DNA of 64,000 nucleotides from Chitinophaga rupis (GTDB taxonomy: Bacteria > Bacteroidota > Bacteroidia > Chitinophagales > Chitinophagaceae): positions 1,364,001-1,428,000 of the forward strand of contig NZ_FOBB01000001.1 in NCBI RefSeq assembly GCF_900109685.1. Reading direction: 5' to 3'. Shown one piece after another: positions 26,715 through 34,338 of this stretch. The number at the start of each line of letters is the position of its first letter. Position 1 is the stretch's first letter. Below the pieces are notes generated by a model. The model saw only the letters and a program-made list of their open reading frames with translations. It made no database searches and was not told the origin of the DNA. Made by a program: the position numbers and the translations under genes.

Positions 26715-26739
26715 TACTGGTTTAAGTTGGTATAGGGAT

Positions 26740-27228
26740 CTATTTAGGGATTCTAATGCCGTAAGAATGTACGTTTACACCTGCATTGGTATAATATTCT
26801 TCATATTTCAGGCGGCCGTCTTTAAAGCTCAGGTTACCCCAGGTAATAGTAATAGTATTGCCCGGAAAACTCACCGTGTAAGCGATCCGGCTATTGTCGG
26901 AGGTGGTAAAGTCCCAGGTAAGGTTACTTTTACCGCCATTATTATCCGTGTACGTACCGGTTTTATCTGTGTTGAAAACAATGTATTCATTGTCAAAGTT
27001 GTCCGTATTACCAGTAGCACCCCGCAGGTAATAGAGGGTTACATTGGTACCCTTTAGTCCACGGATCTCCTGTATTTTCCAGGGGTTGGCAGTAATGATC
27101 TGCATATTCACCATTGTATCTTTCTGTATTACGGTAGATTCTTTGGTACAGGATACAACGCTCACCTGCAGCGCGGATAACATAACAATAAAGGTAATGA
27201 GGGATAAGCCTCCGTAAAATTTTTTCAT
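26740..27228 (-). CDS. lipocalin-like lipoprotein
   Basis: A 162-residue lipoprotein with lipobox VVSC (Cys27) and a mature part that starts with NPWKIQEIRG and continues in alternating beta strands (YIVFNTDKTGTYTD, LTWDF, ITITWGNLSFKDG). That pattern fits the small lipocalin-like/DUF4923-type lipoproteins of Bacteroidota. The binding partner is unknown. ATG 27228 is preferred over the upstream TTG because it gives a standard MKK signal peptide start. It is a single gene with its own terminator. Confidence 0.65.
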   Translation of the reverse strand: MKKFYGGLSLITFIVMLSALQVSVVSCTKESTVIQKDTMVNMQIITANPWKIQEIRGLKGTNVTLYYLRGATGNTDNFDNEYIVFNTDKTGTYTDNNGGKSNLTWDFTTSDNSRIAYTVSFPGNTITITWGNLSFKDGRLKYEEYYTNAGVNVHSYGIRIPK

Positions 27229-27327
27229 ATACGTCAAATGGTACTCTTGTGAACCCTGTGCAAAGATAGTGGCAGTCCCCGATAATCATATGGCTAGTAA
27301 GTGCTATATTATTTACACATTGCTTTC

Positions 27328-28482
27328 TTATTTTCCACCCTCCATTTCCCCTAACCGCTGTGTTACATACCTGGAAATAGCCGGATCCTCCTCCTTACTG
27401 CGTGCCAGTAACAGATAACGTTTATAATACCGCTGCGCTGCGGCCGGGTTTTGCAAGTGATAGTCATAAATACGCCCTATGCTATACTGCCGCAGGGGTG
27501 CGTGAAACAGGTAGTACGCAGTATCCAGGCAGGCAGTAGCTTTCCTGAATACATGCTGCCCCTCGTAGTTCACGCTCATGGCGCTGTAGTAATCATCCAG
27601 GCTTTTGGATTTTGCCAGGTCAATGCAGGTTTGCAACAATGTATTGCTGCGGATATAGTCCTTTAGCTGCGTGCAGGCCATAGCCGCATAATACATAATA
27701 GCTTCGGTTGACATATTCATCTGCGTAAGAAAGTCATTTACGTATATGCATTCCTGGTAGCGCTTCAGATTATAGCAGGCCGCTGCTACAAAGGTATAGG
27801 CAGCAACGGAAACAACCTGCTGCCGCATGAGCCGTTGGCCCAGCATAATGGCCTGCGCATAGTCTTTCCGGAAATAGGCCGTTTTCACAGCCGGTATGAT
27901 AACAGAAGTTTGCAGGGAATCTTTTGCCAGGTAGGGCTGCAGTACACTATCGGCCGCATTGTACCGCTGCCGGTCCAGCCATTCTTCTGCCATGCGCGCT
28001 ACTACCTTACTGTCAAACGGGTTCAGGGCATATGCATGCCGCAGGTACACAAAACCACTATCAGCTTCCCGGGCGGCAAACAGGGCAAAGCTCAGTTGTT
28101 TATAGGTTTGTGCCTGTGGTTGCAGGGCCGCCAGCTTGCGGTAATGTGGAATAGCCAGTCTGGCCTGCTCCTGCTGCATATAAATGCCACCCAGGTATTG
28201 GTAGGCTGGTATATAGGCACTGTCTAAATGTAGTATTTGCTGATACGTTTGAATAGTCTCCGGCCACTTACCTGCCTGGTAATAAGCATATCCCAATAAT
28301 GCCAGCTGTTTAATGTTATCCGGCTGTATACGGCTTTGCAGGTATTGGATAGCGGGTTCATATTGCTGGTCCTGGAAGTAGCTCATTACTACCGCCTGGT
28401 CTATTTCCGGCGCTTGCTGCGCGTAGGTGCTGGACAGACCCAGGTTTATCAGCAACAACAGCAGGTAACAACGTGTGTGCAT
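27328..28482 (-). CDS. TPR-repeat exported protein
   Basis: A 384-residue protein with a signal peptide (cleavage near YAQQ, residue 22) followed by about eight or nine TPR-like helical pairs across the whole length (for example GYAYYQAGKWPETIQTYQQI and QYLGGIYMQQEQARLAIPHY). There is no other domain. TPR solenoids bind other proteins, so a periplasmic scaffolding role is likely, but no partner is indicated by the neighbours. The ~60 bp repeat array begins about 65 bases upstream of its start codon. Confidence 0.75.
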   Translation of the reverse strand: MHTRCYLLLLLINLGLSSTYAQQAPEIDQAVVMSYFQDQQYEPAIQYLQSRIQPDNIKQLALLGYAYYQAGKWPETIQTYQQILHLDSAYIPAYQYLGGIYMQQEQARLAIPHYRKLAALQPQAQTYKQLSFALFAAREADSGFVYLRHAYALNPFDSKVVARMAEEWLDRQRYNAADSVLQPYLAKDSLQTSVIIPAVKTAYFRKDYAQAIMLGQRLMRQQVVSVAAYTFVAAACYNLKRYQECIYVNDFLTQMNMSTEAIMYYAAMACTQLKDYIRSNTLLQTCIDLAKSKSLDDYYSAMSVNYEGQHVFRKATACLDTAYYLFHAPLRQYSIGRIYDYHLQNPAAAQRYYKRYLLLARSKEEDPAISRYVTQRLGEMEGGK

Positions 28483-28548
28483 AGGTACATCTTTTCATAA
28501 AACTAAGTATTTAGTTTTAAATACTAAAACTTTAGTTGAAGAAAGAAT

Positions 28549-29270
28549 TTTCCTGGGTGAGACACTGGCCTACATTAAATTCAGGGTTGCCATTATGAAC
28601 ATATTTCCAATACAGATAAGACCTTGCCTACACATTAAGTACCATGGCTGCTGTTTATGAATACATTTCCAATACAGATAATACACTGGCATTCACATTA
28701 ATACCATAGCTGCCGTTTATGAACACATTCCTATACAGGATAATACACCAGCATTCACCTTATACCATGGCAGCCGTTTATGAACACATTTCCCATACAG
28801 GATAAGACAATAGCCTACACATTAATATCAGGATTGCCGTTTATGAGCAGCATTTTCAATACAGGATAAGACAGTAGCTAACCAGGACTACTGTTCTATA
28901 AACACATCTCCCATACAGGTAATACACTGGCATTCATGTTAATACCATGGCTGCTGTTTATAAACACATTCTCCATACAGAATATACACTGGCATTCACA
29001 TTAATACCATCGCGCTTTTAAATCATTTCCTATATGGGTAGCCTACACATTAATATCAGGATTGCCGTTTATGAGCAGCATTTTCGATACAGGATAAGCC
29101 AGTAGCTAACCAGGACTGCTGTTCTATAAACACATTTCCAATACAGGATAATACACCAGCATTCACATTAAATACCAGGGCTGTCATTTATGAACACATT
29201 TCTCATACAGATAAGACTACACTTTTATATCAGGGCTGTTTATAAAACGCATTTCATAACATATACAGCC
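28549..29270. repeat. array of about twelve degenerate ~60-bp direct repeats
   Basis: The unit runs roughly acactggcattcacattaat, accatggctgccgtttatga, acacatttccaatacaggat, aat (about 62 bases). It occurs around twelve times head-to-tail, with units of 54-64 bases and many substitutions. The most conserved parts are catttccaatacaggataa and ttaataccatggctgccg. Unit length is not a multiple of three, and stop codons occur in all frames, so it is non-coding. It lies between two minus-strand genes. It is not a CRISPR: there are no unique spacers between short exact repeats. Confidence 0.85.
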
Positions 29271-29315
29271 CGGTCCCCGGAAATCACTAAAACAATACCG
29301 CAATGGCAAAAATGC

Positions 29316-29606
29316 TTAACGTGGTTTTTTACGGTATTGCTCACTGTAAGTATGCAGCTCCTGGAATGCTTCATCCAGCACCGCCATAATTTTTTCTTTC
29401 TCAGCATTACTTAATGCAGGGATCATCTTTTTATCCCCTTCGGCAGGCTTATCTACTCCCCGCATTTTACGGTAAAAAGTAGGAATGCTCCAGGAACATT
29501 CTTCACAAACCTTTTCCCGGAAGCGGATGGGGAAATTAATAAGGTTGGCATGAATATCCTGCAGCATGTTCACAGGCACCGGTGTGTGCGGCACTAATTT
29601 CTTCAT
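29316..29606 (-). CDS. hypothetical 96-residue protein
   Basis: A small soluble protein, basic at both ends and helical, with no signal peptide or membrane helix. It contains CEECSWSIPTFYRKMRG in the middle, a segment that reads like a helix-turn-helix, and an acidic-Lys helix near the C-terminus (NAEKEKIMAVLDEAFQELHT). No named family was recognised; a DNA-binding role is only a guess. The ATG at 29606 (MKKLVPHTPVPV) is a good start. It ends about 45 bases after the repeat array and is flanked upstream by a 434-base AT-rich spacer. Confidence 0.55.
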   Translation of the reverse strand: MKKLVPHTPVPVNMLQDIHANLINFPIRFREKVCEECSWSIPTFYRKMRGVDKPAEGDKKMIPALSNAEKEKIMAVLDEAFQELHTYSEQYRKKPR

Positions 29607-30040
29607 GGTTTGGAGGTTTAATACGTTGCTATCAAAAAAAGTGTTTGGTGTTAGCGTTGATAATTAGTTAGGATAATCAATAATTGCCTGCTTTTATATC
29701 AGCAAATATATTGATAATGATTTTAAATGAACCATTTTTTATTGACTAATTTCTCAAATCGCCAATCTGCAGCTAACACTTTACCCTGGCGGGTTTCAAG
29801 CTACACACCTTTATTTTGTGGATAATTAATGACGATATCATTCTCACACCTTTTGTAAAATTTCCTGAAGGTAAAATCCCTGCTAAATCTTGTTAATTGT
29901 GCCCTAACAGTTGTATAATGGCATGATAAGAATCAAAATGAAATTTTAATTCGCCAAAAGCAACAGAAATAATTTATATTGTAATAATGTTATAATATGA
30001 AAAACTGACACCAAACGAAAACCGAAAAATTTGATGTAAG
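29607..30040. other. AT-rich divergent spacer
   Basis: A 434-base AT-rich stretch between the divergently transcribed 96-residue protein gene and the double-HTH gene. It must hold both promoters, but no clear TTTG/TAnnTTTG pair, repeat or RNA was recognised. Confidence 0.35.
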
Positions 30041-30667
30041 ATGCAGCTAGGGTTAATCCACATGGGCCAGCGCTTGAAACAGATACTGAAGCAGCGGAAA
30101 ATAAAAATTGTTGACTTTGCCCGTATGGCGGGCTTTACCAACCAGATAGCACATTATCACCTGCGTAAAAGCGATATGAAAAGATCCACCCTGGAGCGCT
30201 TTTGCACCCTCATAGGGATCAGCAGTGATGAATTTTACAACTGGAATAATAAAGTAGTACCTAAAGCAGGCAAAGGGCAGGTGCCTACCATCGCCCATCA
30301 CGGACAGCGCTTTACAGAGCTCATAGAAGAAAAAGGCTTAAACAAAAGTAAGCTGGCACGCCGACTGGATATGAGCCGCAGAACCATGTACAACCTGTTC
30401 GATAAAGCCGTATTTGATCCGCTGGAGCTGGAAACCATAACCAAAGCGCTGGAAATAACCGAAACCGCTTTCCTGCACCCTAACGCCGTTGAAGATAACC
30501 GCATAGCAGATTCTGAAGAAATGCTGGCCCTGCGCGAAAAATATTATAAGCTCCTCGAAGAATATAACCAGCTCCTCAAACAGCATAATGCCTTAAAAGA
30601 AACCATGGATACGTTTAAGAAAGATATTGTACAACTCCGCAAACAGGTACGCTCCAAAAAAGTCTGA
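30041..30667 (+). CDS. double helix-turn-helix protein with C-terminal coiled coil
   Basis: A 208-residue protein with two XRE-like helix-turn-helix domains: residues 9-66 (IVDFARMAGFTNQIAHYHL) and 88-145 (SKLARRLDMSRRTMYNLF). A heptad-rich coiled coil runs from about 155 to 205 (EKYYKLLEEYNQLLKQHNAL), and the tail is Lys-rich. It should bind DNA as a dimer, and the two HTH units suggest two half-sites. No effector domain is present. It sits between the repeat array with its 96-residue gene and the transposase-like gene, so it may regulate that locus; this is inference from position. Confidence 0.75.
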   Translation: MQLGLIHMGQRLKQILKQRKIKIVDFARMAGFTNQIAHYHLRKSDMKRSTLERFCTLIGISSDEFYNWNNKVVPKAGKGQVPTIAHHGQRFTELIEEKGLNKSKLARRLDMSRRTMYNLFDKAVFDPLELETITKALEITETAFLHPNAVEDNRIADSEEMLALREKYYKLLEEYNQLLKQHNALKETMDTFKKDIVQLRKQVRSKKV

Positions 30668-30799
30668 ACATTTACCGGGTGATAATAATGCAATCAGGAA
30701 AGTAAAAAGCTTATACTTTTTGCGCAAATTCGCTTTTGATTGATTTTATCGAAACCCCAATTCTGATATGGATTATATGAGGATCAAATCAATAGGATT

Positions 30800-30830
30800 T
30801 TTTCGCATGAACAATTTTTGTTTATATTTG
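30800..30830 (+). promoter_or_regulatory. promoter of the transposase-like gene
   Basis: TTTC at 30800-30803 and TATATTTG at 30823-30830, 19 bases apart, lie 53 bases before the ATG. The -7 box is a perfect TAnnTTTG, which suggests the gene is expressed on its own. Confidence 0.45.
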
Positions 30831-30883
30831 TAATGTCCTGTTGTGAAAAATATCAGTAAGGTAAAAGTTTAATCAGCTTACAC

Positions 30884-31417
30884 ATGACTAACCCAAAATT
30901 TTCGGAGATCTGGTATTTATCCATGTCCGTGATAGGTGGCCCCAATCTGTTAACAAGACCCCGGTACGCCGGTTTGCTTGCCCGGCGGCTAAATGCCAGC
31001 CACAATGCAAAACAGATCATTACCCGGTATTATACCCTGTTGCCCGACCAGCTATTGCTGCTCATTGAACCAGTGAAAATAGCTTACCGGGATTGGCTGG
31101 AAGAGTTCAAGCATAACACTGCCCGCGATATTTGTAAAAGCCTGGCCACAGATAAGGAAGAAGACCGGCGCGCATGGTATGAGATCTTTGTGAACAGAGA
31201 CCATAATGGCGAGGACATATTCTGGTCTAAAACAGAAGCACACCAGGTAGCATCCCGCAATCAGTATGAATCATTCCAGGCCCAAATGTTCAATGCGCCG
31301 GTAAAGGCAGGTTATGTAAATGATGGCGGAGCATATCCTTATGGCATGGCCGACATGAACCGGGCCGGCATACTCTATGAAGAAATGGAATTCCCCGAAG
31401 ATAGCAGGGGCGTATAA
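30884..31417 (+). CDS. REP-associated transposase (RAYT/Y1)-like protein lacking the catalytic residues
   Basis: An intact 177-residue protein whose layout follows the Y1/HUH transposases linked to REP repeats: an N-terminal strand (IWYLSMSVI, where active members have YFVSFAVV), a helix with a TR-Y/L pattern, the core strand at residues 53-61, the helix DWLEEFKHNTARDICKSL, the FW motif (IFWSK, 112-116), and the C-terminal NAPVKAGYV and YPYG segments corresponding to NNPVxAGxV and YxYSS. At the position of the catalytic HUH, however, it has Gln-Leu-Leu (56-58), and the residue aligned with the catalytic Tyr is Gln134. It is therefore probably unable to cut DNA, yet the frame is open throughout and it has its own promoter. 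A retained DNA-binding role is possible; the family assignment is by eye. Confidence 0.6.
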   Translation: MTNPKFSEIWYLSMSVIGGPNLLTRPRYAGLLARRLNASHNAKQIITRYYTLLPDQLLLLIEPVKIAYRDWLEEFKHNTARDICKSLATDKEEDRRAWYEIFVNRDHNGEDIFWSKTEAHQVASRNQYESFQAQMFNAPVKAGYVNDGGAYPYGMADMNRAGILYEEMEFPEDSRGV

Positions 31418-31423
31418 CCCCTT

Positions 31424-31942
31424 TTACAACAACAAAGCCCCAACCTCTTCCCACGTATTCACCCGCTTAAATTCCTGCACATTCACATTATGCGGAGCAG
31501 TAAACATCAGCGGCTCTCCTTTAAAAGTGCTCAGGTTCTTCACATGGTCATCAATCAGGTAATCTGCAGCAACAATGTGCTTATAACCACAAAACACAAT
31601 GTTATGCCAGCTGATAAAAGGAAAATGCTCCTCCAGCCAGGCCAGCTTCTCTGCCAGGGATAAGGGAAACTCCATAGCGGCAGACACAATGAACACTTCA
31701 TGTTTTTCCTGTAAAGCTTTAATTACTTCCTGCGCCCCGGCTATTACCGGTTTGGTGCGGAAAAAATTAGGCTCATACAGGAACTGCCTTACCACCCCGT
31801 CCAGCGGAAAACCCGTGGTTTCAGGTTTGCCTAACAGGCTTTCCTTTGCTACGGTAACACCGTAACGATTGGCATACCAGTTAATATACTGCTGTGTGCT
31901 GTCTGCCATAACCCCATCCATATCAATTGCAATTCTTGCCAT
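31424..31942 (-). CDS. 5'(3')-deoxyribonucleotidase-like HAD phosphatase
   Basis: A 172-residue HAD-superfamily phosphatase of the NT5C type, which removes phosphate from deoxyribonucleoside monophosphates. Motif I is IDMDGVMADS (nucleophile Asp7, acid Asp9). Motif II is the VSAAMEF segment, and the C-terminal acidic motif is YLIDDHVKN. Its size matches the mitochondrial/bacterial dNT-1-like family. It is convergent with the transposase-like gene (7 bases between stops). It is transcribed away from the DeoR regulator, with a promoter (ATTG, 20 bases, TATATTTG on the minus strand at 31959-31990) in between. HAD phosphatases of this group vary in substrate, so the nucleotide specificity is inferred. 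Confidence 0.85.
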   Translation of the reverse strand: MARIAIDMDGVMADSTQQYINWYANRYGVTVAKESLLGKPETTGFPLDGVVRQFLYEPNFFRTKPVIAGAQEVIKALQEKHEVFIVSAAMEFPLSLAEKLAWLEEHFPFISWHNIVFCGYKHIVAADYLIDDHVKNLSTFKGEPLMFTAPHNVNVQEFKRVNTWEEVGALLL

Positions 31943-31958
31943 ATTCTGCTGTTTTTTG

Positions 31959-31990
31959 CAAATATATGCGCTATTTTCGAGCTATGCAAT
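31959..31990 (-). promoter_or_regulatory. promoter of the deoxyribonucleotidase gene
   Basis: On the minus strand the -7 box TATATTTG lies at 31959-31966, with ATTG about 20 bases further upstream; the ATG is 16 bases downstream of the box. Confidence 0.5.
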
Positions 31991-32046
31991 GAATGTGTTA
32001 TTAAATTATCGCAAATTATTTCATAATATTGCATAAAATAGCAACT

Positions 32047-32793
32047 ATGCTGAAGGAAGAGCGCCTGGATTATATTCTTAAAAAGCTGCAAACAGATAAT
32101 AAGGTACTGCAAACAGAGCTCAGTAACGACCTGCAGGTATCTGAAGATACCGTTCGCCGCGACCTGGAATCGCTGGCGCAGAGTGGATTGCTCATTAAGG
32201 TGAGAGGCGGCGCTATTCCCCACTCTCCGCACCCTTACAGCTTTAAAGAGCGCATCGGCATTCATGAGGATGATAAGCGCACGATTGCAGGCAAGGCCTT
32301 ATCCTTCCTGCACGACGGGCAAACAATCATCATGGATGGAGGTACCTCTACCTACACCCTGGTAAAAATGTTCCCGGCCAATTTGCGCCTTACCGTTATT
32401 ACCAACAGCGTACCCATTGCCATGCAGCTCATGGAGCATCCCTCCACAGAGGTTATCCTTACCGGCGGGCGTGTTTTCAAGAACTCGCAGGTAACCTCCG
32501 GGCTGGATACCATCCGTATGCTGGAAAAGTTTCGGGCAGATATTTGTTTCCTGGGCGTTTGCAGCCTGCACCCCACGGCCGGCATTACGGGCATTGACCT
32601 GGGCGAGACAGAAGTGAAGTACAGCATGATACGATCCGCCAGCCGCGTAATGGCGCTGGCCACGATAGATAAAATGGGCACCGCAGAGCCATTCAAAGTA
32701 TGTGATATAACAGAACTGGATACGATTATAACCGACCGGGTGAATGAAGAGGTGATACAGCCATATCTGAACCTGGGTATTAAAGTGATCTGA
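32047..32793 (+). CDS. DeoR/GlpR-family transcriptional regulator
   Basis: A 248-residue repressor with the DeoR-type helix-turn-helix at the N-terminus (LSNDLQVSEDTVRRDLESLA, residues about 24-45, then LIKVRGGA). The sugar-phosphate-binding DeoRC domain follows, containing IMDGGTSTYTLVKM and the GxCS-like LGVCSLHPTAGITG. The ligand is usually a phosphorylated sugar. The start at ATG 32047 begins the conserved MLKEERLDYIL. It is followed 43 bases later by an MFS transporter gene on the same strand, which is probably its target or operon partner. Confidence 0.9.
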   Translation: MLKEERLDYILKKLQTDNKVLQTELSNDLQVSEDTVRRDLESLAQSGLLIKVRGGAIPHSPHPYSFKERIGIHEDDKRTIAGKALSFLHDGQTIIMDGGTSTYTLVKMFPANLRLTVITNSVPIAMQLMEHPSTEVILTGGRVFKNSQVTSGLDTIRMLEKFRADICFLGVCSLHPTAGITGIDLGETEVKYSMIRSASRVMALATIDKMGTAEPFKVCDITELDTIITDRVNEEVIQPYLNLGIKVI

Positions 32794-32836
32794 AGACTAT
32801 CCTTATTTACGACCTACCTATAAAATAGTTATTTAA

Positions 32837-34084
32837 ATGTTGCAGTCATTATCAATTGAAGTCATGCCGCAGAAAAGAGCCACACGTATAGCCGTTAGTT
32901 CCCTGTTTTTTCTGACAGGATTATGCTTTGCCAGCTGGGGCTCCCGTATTGCCGCCATTCAGCAGTCGCTGCACATGAGCGACGGTGGTTTGGGTACCGC
33001 GCTGCTGGCTTTACCCATTGGTTCCGTATTGTCTATGCCGGTGGCCGGTTACATGATAGCACGGTTTGGCAGCCGGCATGTATTAATGATAGCCGCCACT
33101 TGTTATGCCATCATATTGCCAACACTGGGCCTGGCCCAGGCGCCCTGGCAATTGTTCTGCATTTTAATGTTGTTTGGTTTTGCCGGCAACATGGCGAACA
33201 TTGCAGTAAATACCCAGGCCGTAGCAGTGGAAGCTTTATATGGCCGTACCATTATGGCTTCTTTTCACGGGTTATGGAGCCTGGCCGGTTTTACCGGCGC
33301 TTCAATAGGTGCTTTCATGGCAGGGCAGGGCATAGCGCCTTACCAGCATTTTCTGTTAATAACCGCTATTGCGGTAGTAATAGTAGTGGTAAGCGCTAAA
33401 TATACCGTAGCGCATACCGCAGTAAAAGAAAAGCCCAAACGGCTTCCTTCAGTTGAAGGGCAGCCGCAGCTAAGCACCATCAAAAAAATAAGGCTGTGGA
33501 TATTAAAAACGCAGGTTAAGCTGCGCGGCTTATGGTCCCTTGTTATGGCCTTGCGCATACTCGGGGTTATCGCTTTTTGTTCCATGATCTGCGAGGGCAC
33601 TATGTTCGACTGGAGTGTGGTATACTTCAAAAAAGTGATCCTTGCGCCGGATGGCAGGGCTGGTATAGGGCTCTCTGCCTTCATGTGTACCATGGCCTCT
33701 TTCCGCTTTGTGGCCGACTGGCTTACTACCCGCATGGGGCACCGCAAGGTATTGCAGCTAAGCGGCATCCTAACCGCATCCGGCTTATTGATAGCAGTAG
33801 CGCTGCCTTATTTTGTAACCGGTGTTTTTGGCTTTTTGCTGGTGGGCGCCGGCGTATCATCTGTAGTGCCACTGGTATACAGCGCTGCCGGCAAATCTAA
33901 AAAGGCAGAACCGGGTGTGGCCCTGGCTACCGTATCCACAGTAGGTTACCTGGGCTTTTTAATGGGCCCCCCGCTGATAGGTTTTGTAGCGCAGGCATCC
34001 AGCTTAGTCATCTCCTTTTCTATTATTGCAGTAATGGGCGCTTGTATTGCCATTATGGGCAGCCGCATTAAAACAGCTGATTAA
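32837..34084 (+). CDS. MFS-family transporter
   Basis: A 415-residue inner-membrane protein with 12 predicted helices. It shows the MFS motif A-like GYMIARFGSRHVL after TM2 and a matching loop in the second half (DWLTTRMGHRKVL). The opening SLFFLTGLCFASWGSRIAAIQQSL is characteristic of the YbjJ/FucP-like group, often sugar or drug transporters. Together with the upstream DeoR regulator it suggests uptake or export of a sugar or polyol. ATG 32837 or ATG 32864 (MPQKRATRI) could be the start. A strong terminator follows the gene. Confidence 0.88.
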   Translation: MLQSLSIEVMPQKRATRIAVSSLFFLTGLCFASWGSRIAAIQQSLHMSDGGLGTALLALPIGSVLSMPVAGYMIARFGSRHVLMIAATCYAIILPTLGLAQAPWQLFCILMLFGFAGNMANIAVNTQAVAVEALYGRTIMASFHGLWSLAGFTGASIGAFMAGQGIAPYQHFLLITAIAVVIVVVSAKYTVAHTAVKEKPKRLPSVEGQPQLSTIKKIRLWILKTQVKLRGLWSLVMALRILGVIAFCSMICEGTMFDWSVVYFKKVILAPDGRAGIGLSAFMCTMASFRFVADWLTTRMGHRKVLQLSGILTASGLLIAVALPYFVTGVFGFLLVGAGVSSVVPLVYSAAGKSKKAEPGVALATVSTVGYLGFLMGPPLIGFVAQASSLVISFSIIAVMGACIAIMGSRIKTAD

Positions 34085-34105
34085 CGGATAAACATGTATA
34101 AATGT

Positions 34106-34139
34106 AAAAGTCCCGGTAAAGTGTTACCGGGACTTTTTT
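34106..34139 (+). terminator. intrinsic terminator after the MFS gene
   Basis: Perfect stem aaaagtcccggtaa with ttaccgggactttt around a 4-base loop, followed by T residues. Confidence 0.85.
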
Positions 34140-34261
34140 GACTAAAAACAGGATAGTTATCTAACTTCTTTTCGTGTGCTGGAACAAAGGTATAGCATTT
34201 ACATTAATAATTATAATAATGTTTGCTGAAAAATTTATTGCTGCTAATTCTTTGAAACACT

Positions 34262-34269
34262 TAATTTTG
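34262..34269 (+). promoter_or_regulatory. -7 box of carB
   Basis: TAATTTTG fits TAnnTTTG; a TTATTG about 21 bases upstream could be the -33 part. The predicted leader before the ATG at 34339 is about 65 bases. Confidence 0.4.
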
Positions 34270-34338
34270 CACGATTTTTTTTGTCCATCACATGGCATGA
34301 AGATCAGTAGGGTTTTTCATTTTCAATAGATTATACAA

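Noticed and set aside
28549..29270. CRISPR array or integron attC cluster
   Set aside because: Similarity runs through the whole ~60-base unit, with no unique spacers, no cas genes, no integrase and no cassette-like reading frames between units.
29316..29606. Antitoxin or HTH regulator call for the 96-residue protein
   Set aside because: The CEECSWSIPTFYRK segment looks HTH-like, but no toxin partner or clear domain is visible, so no function was assigned.
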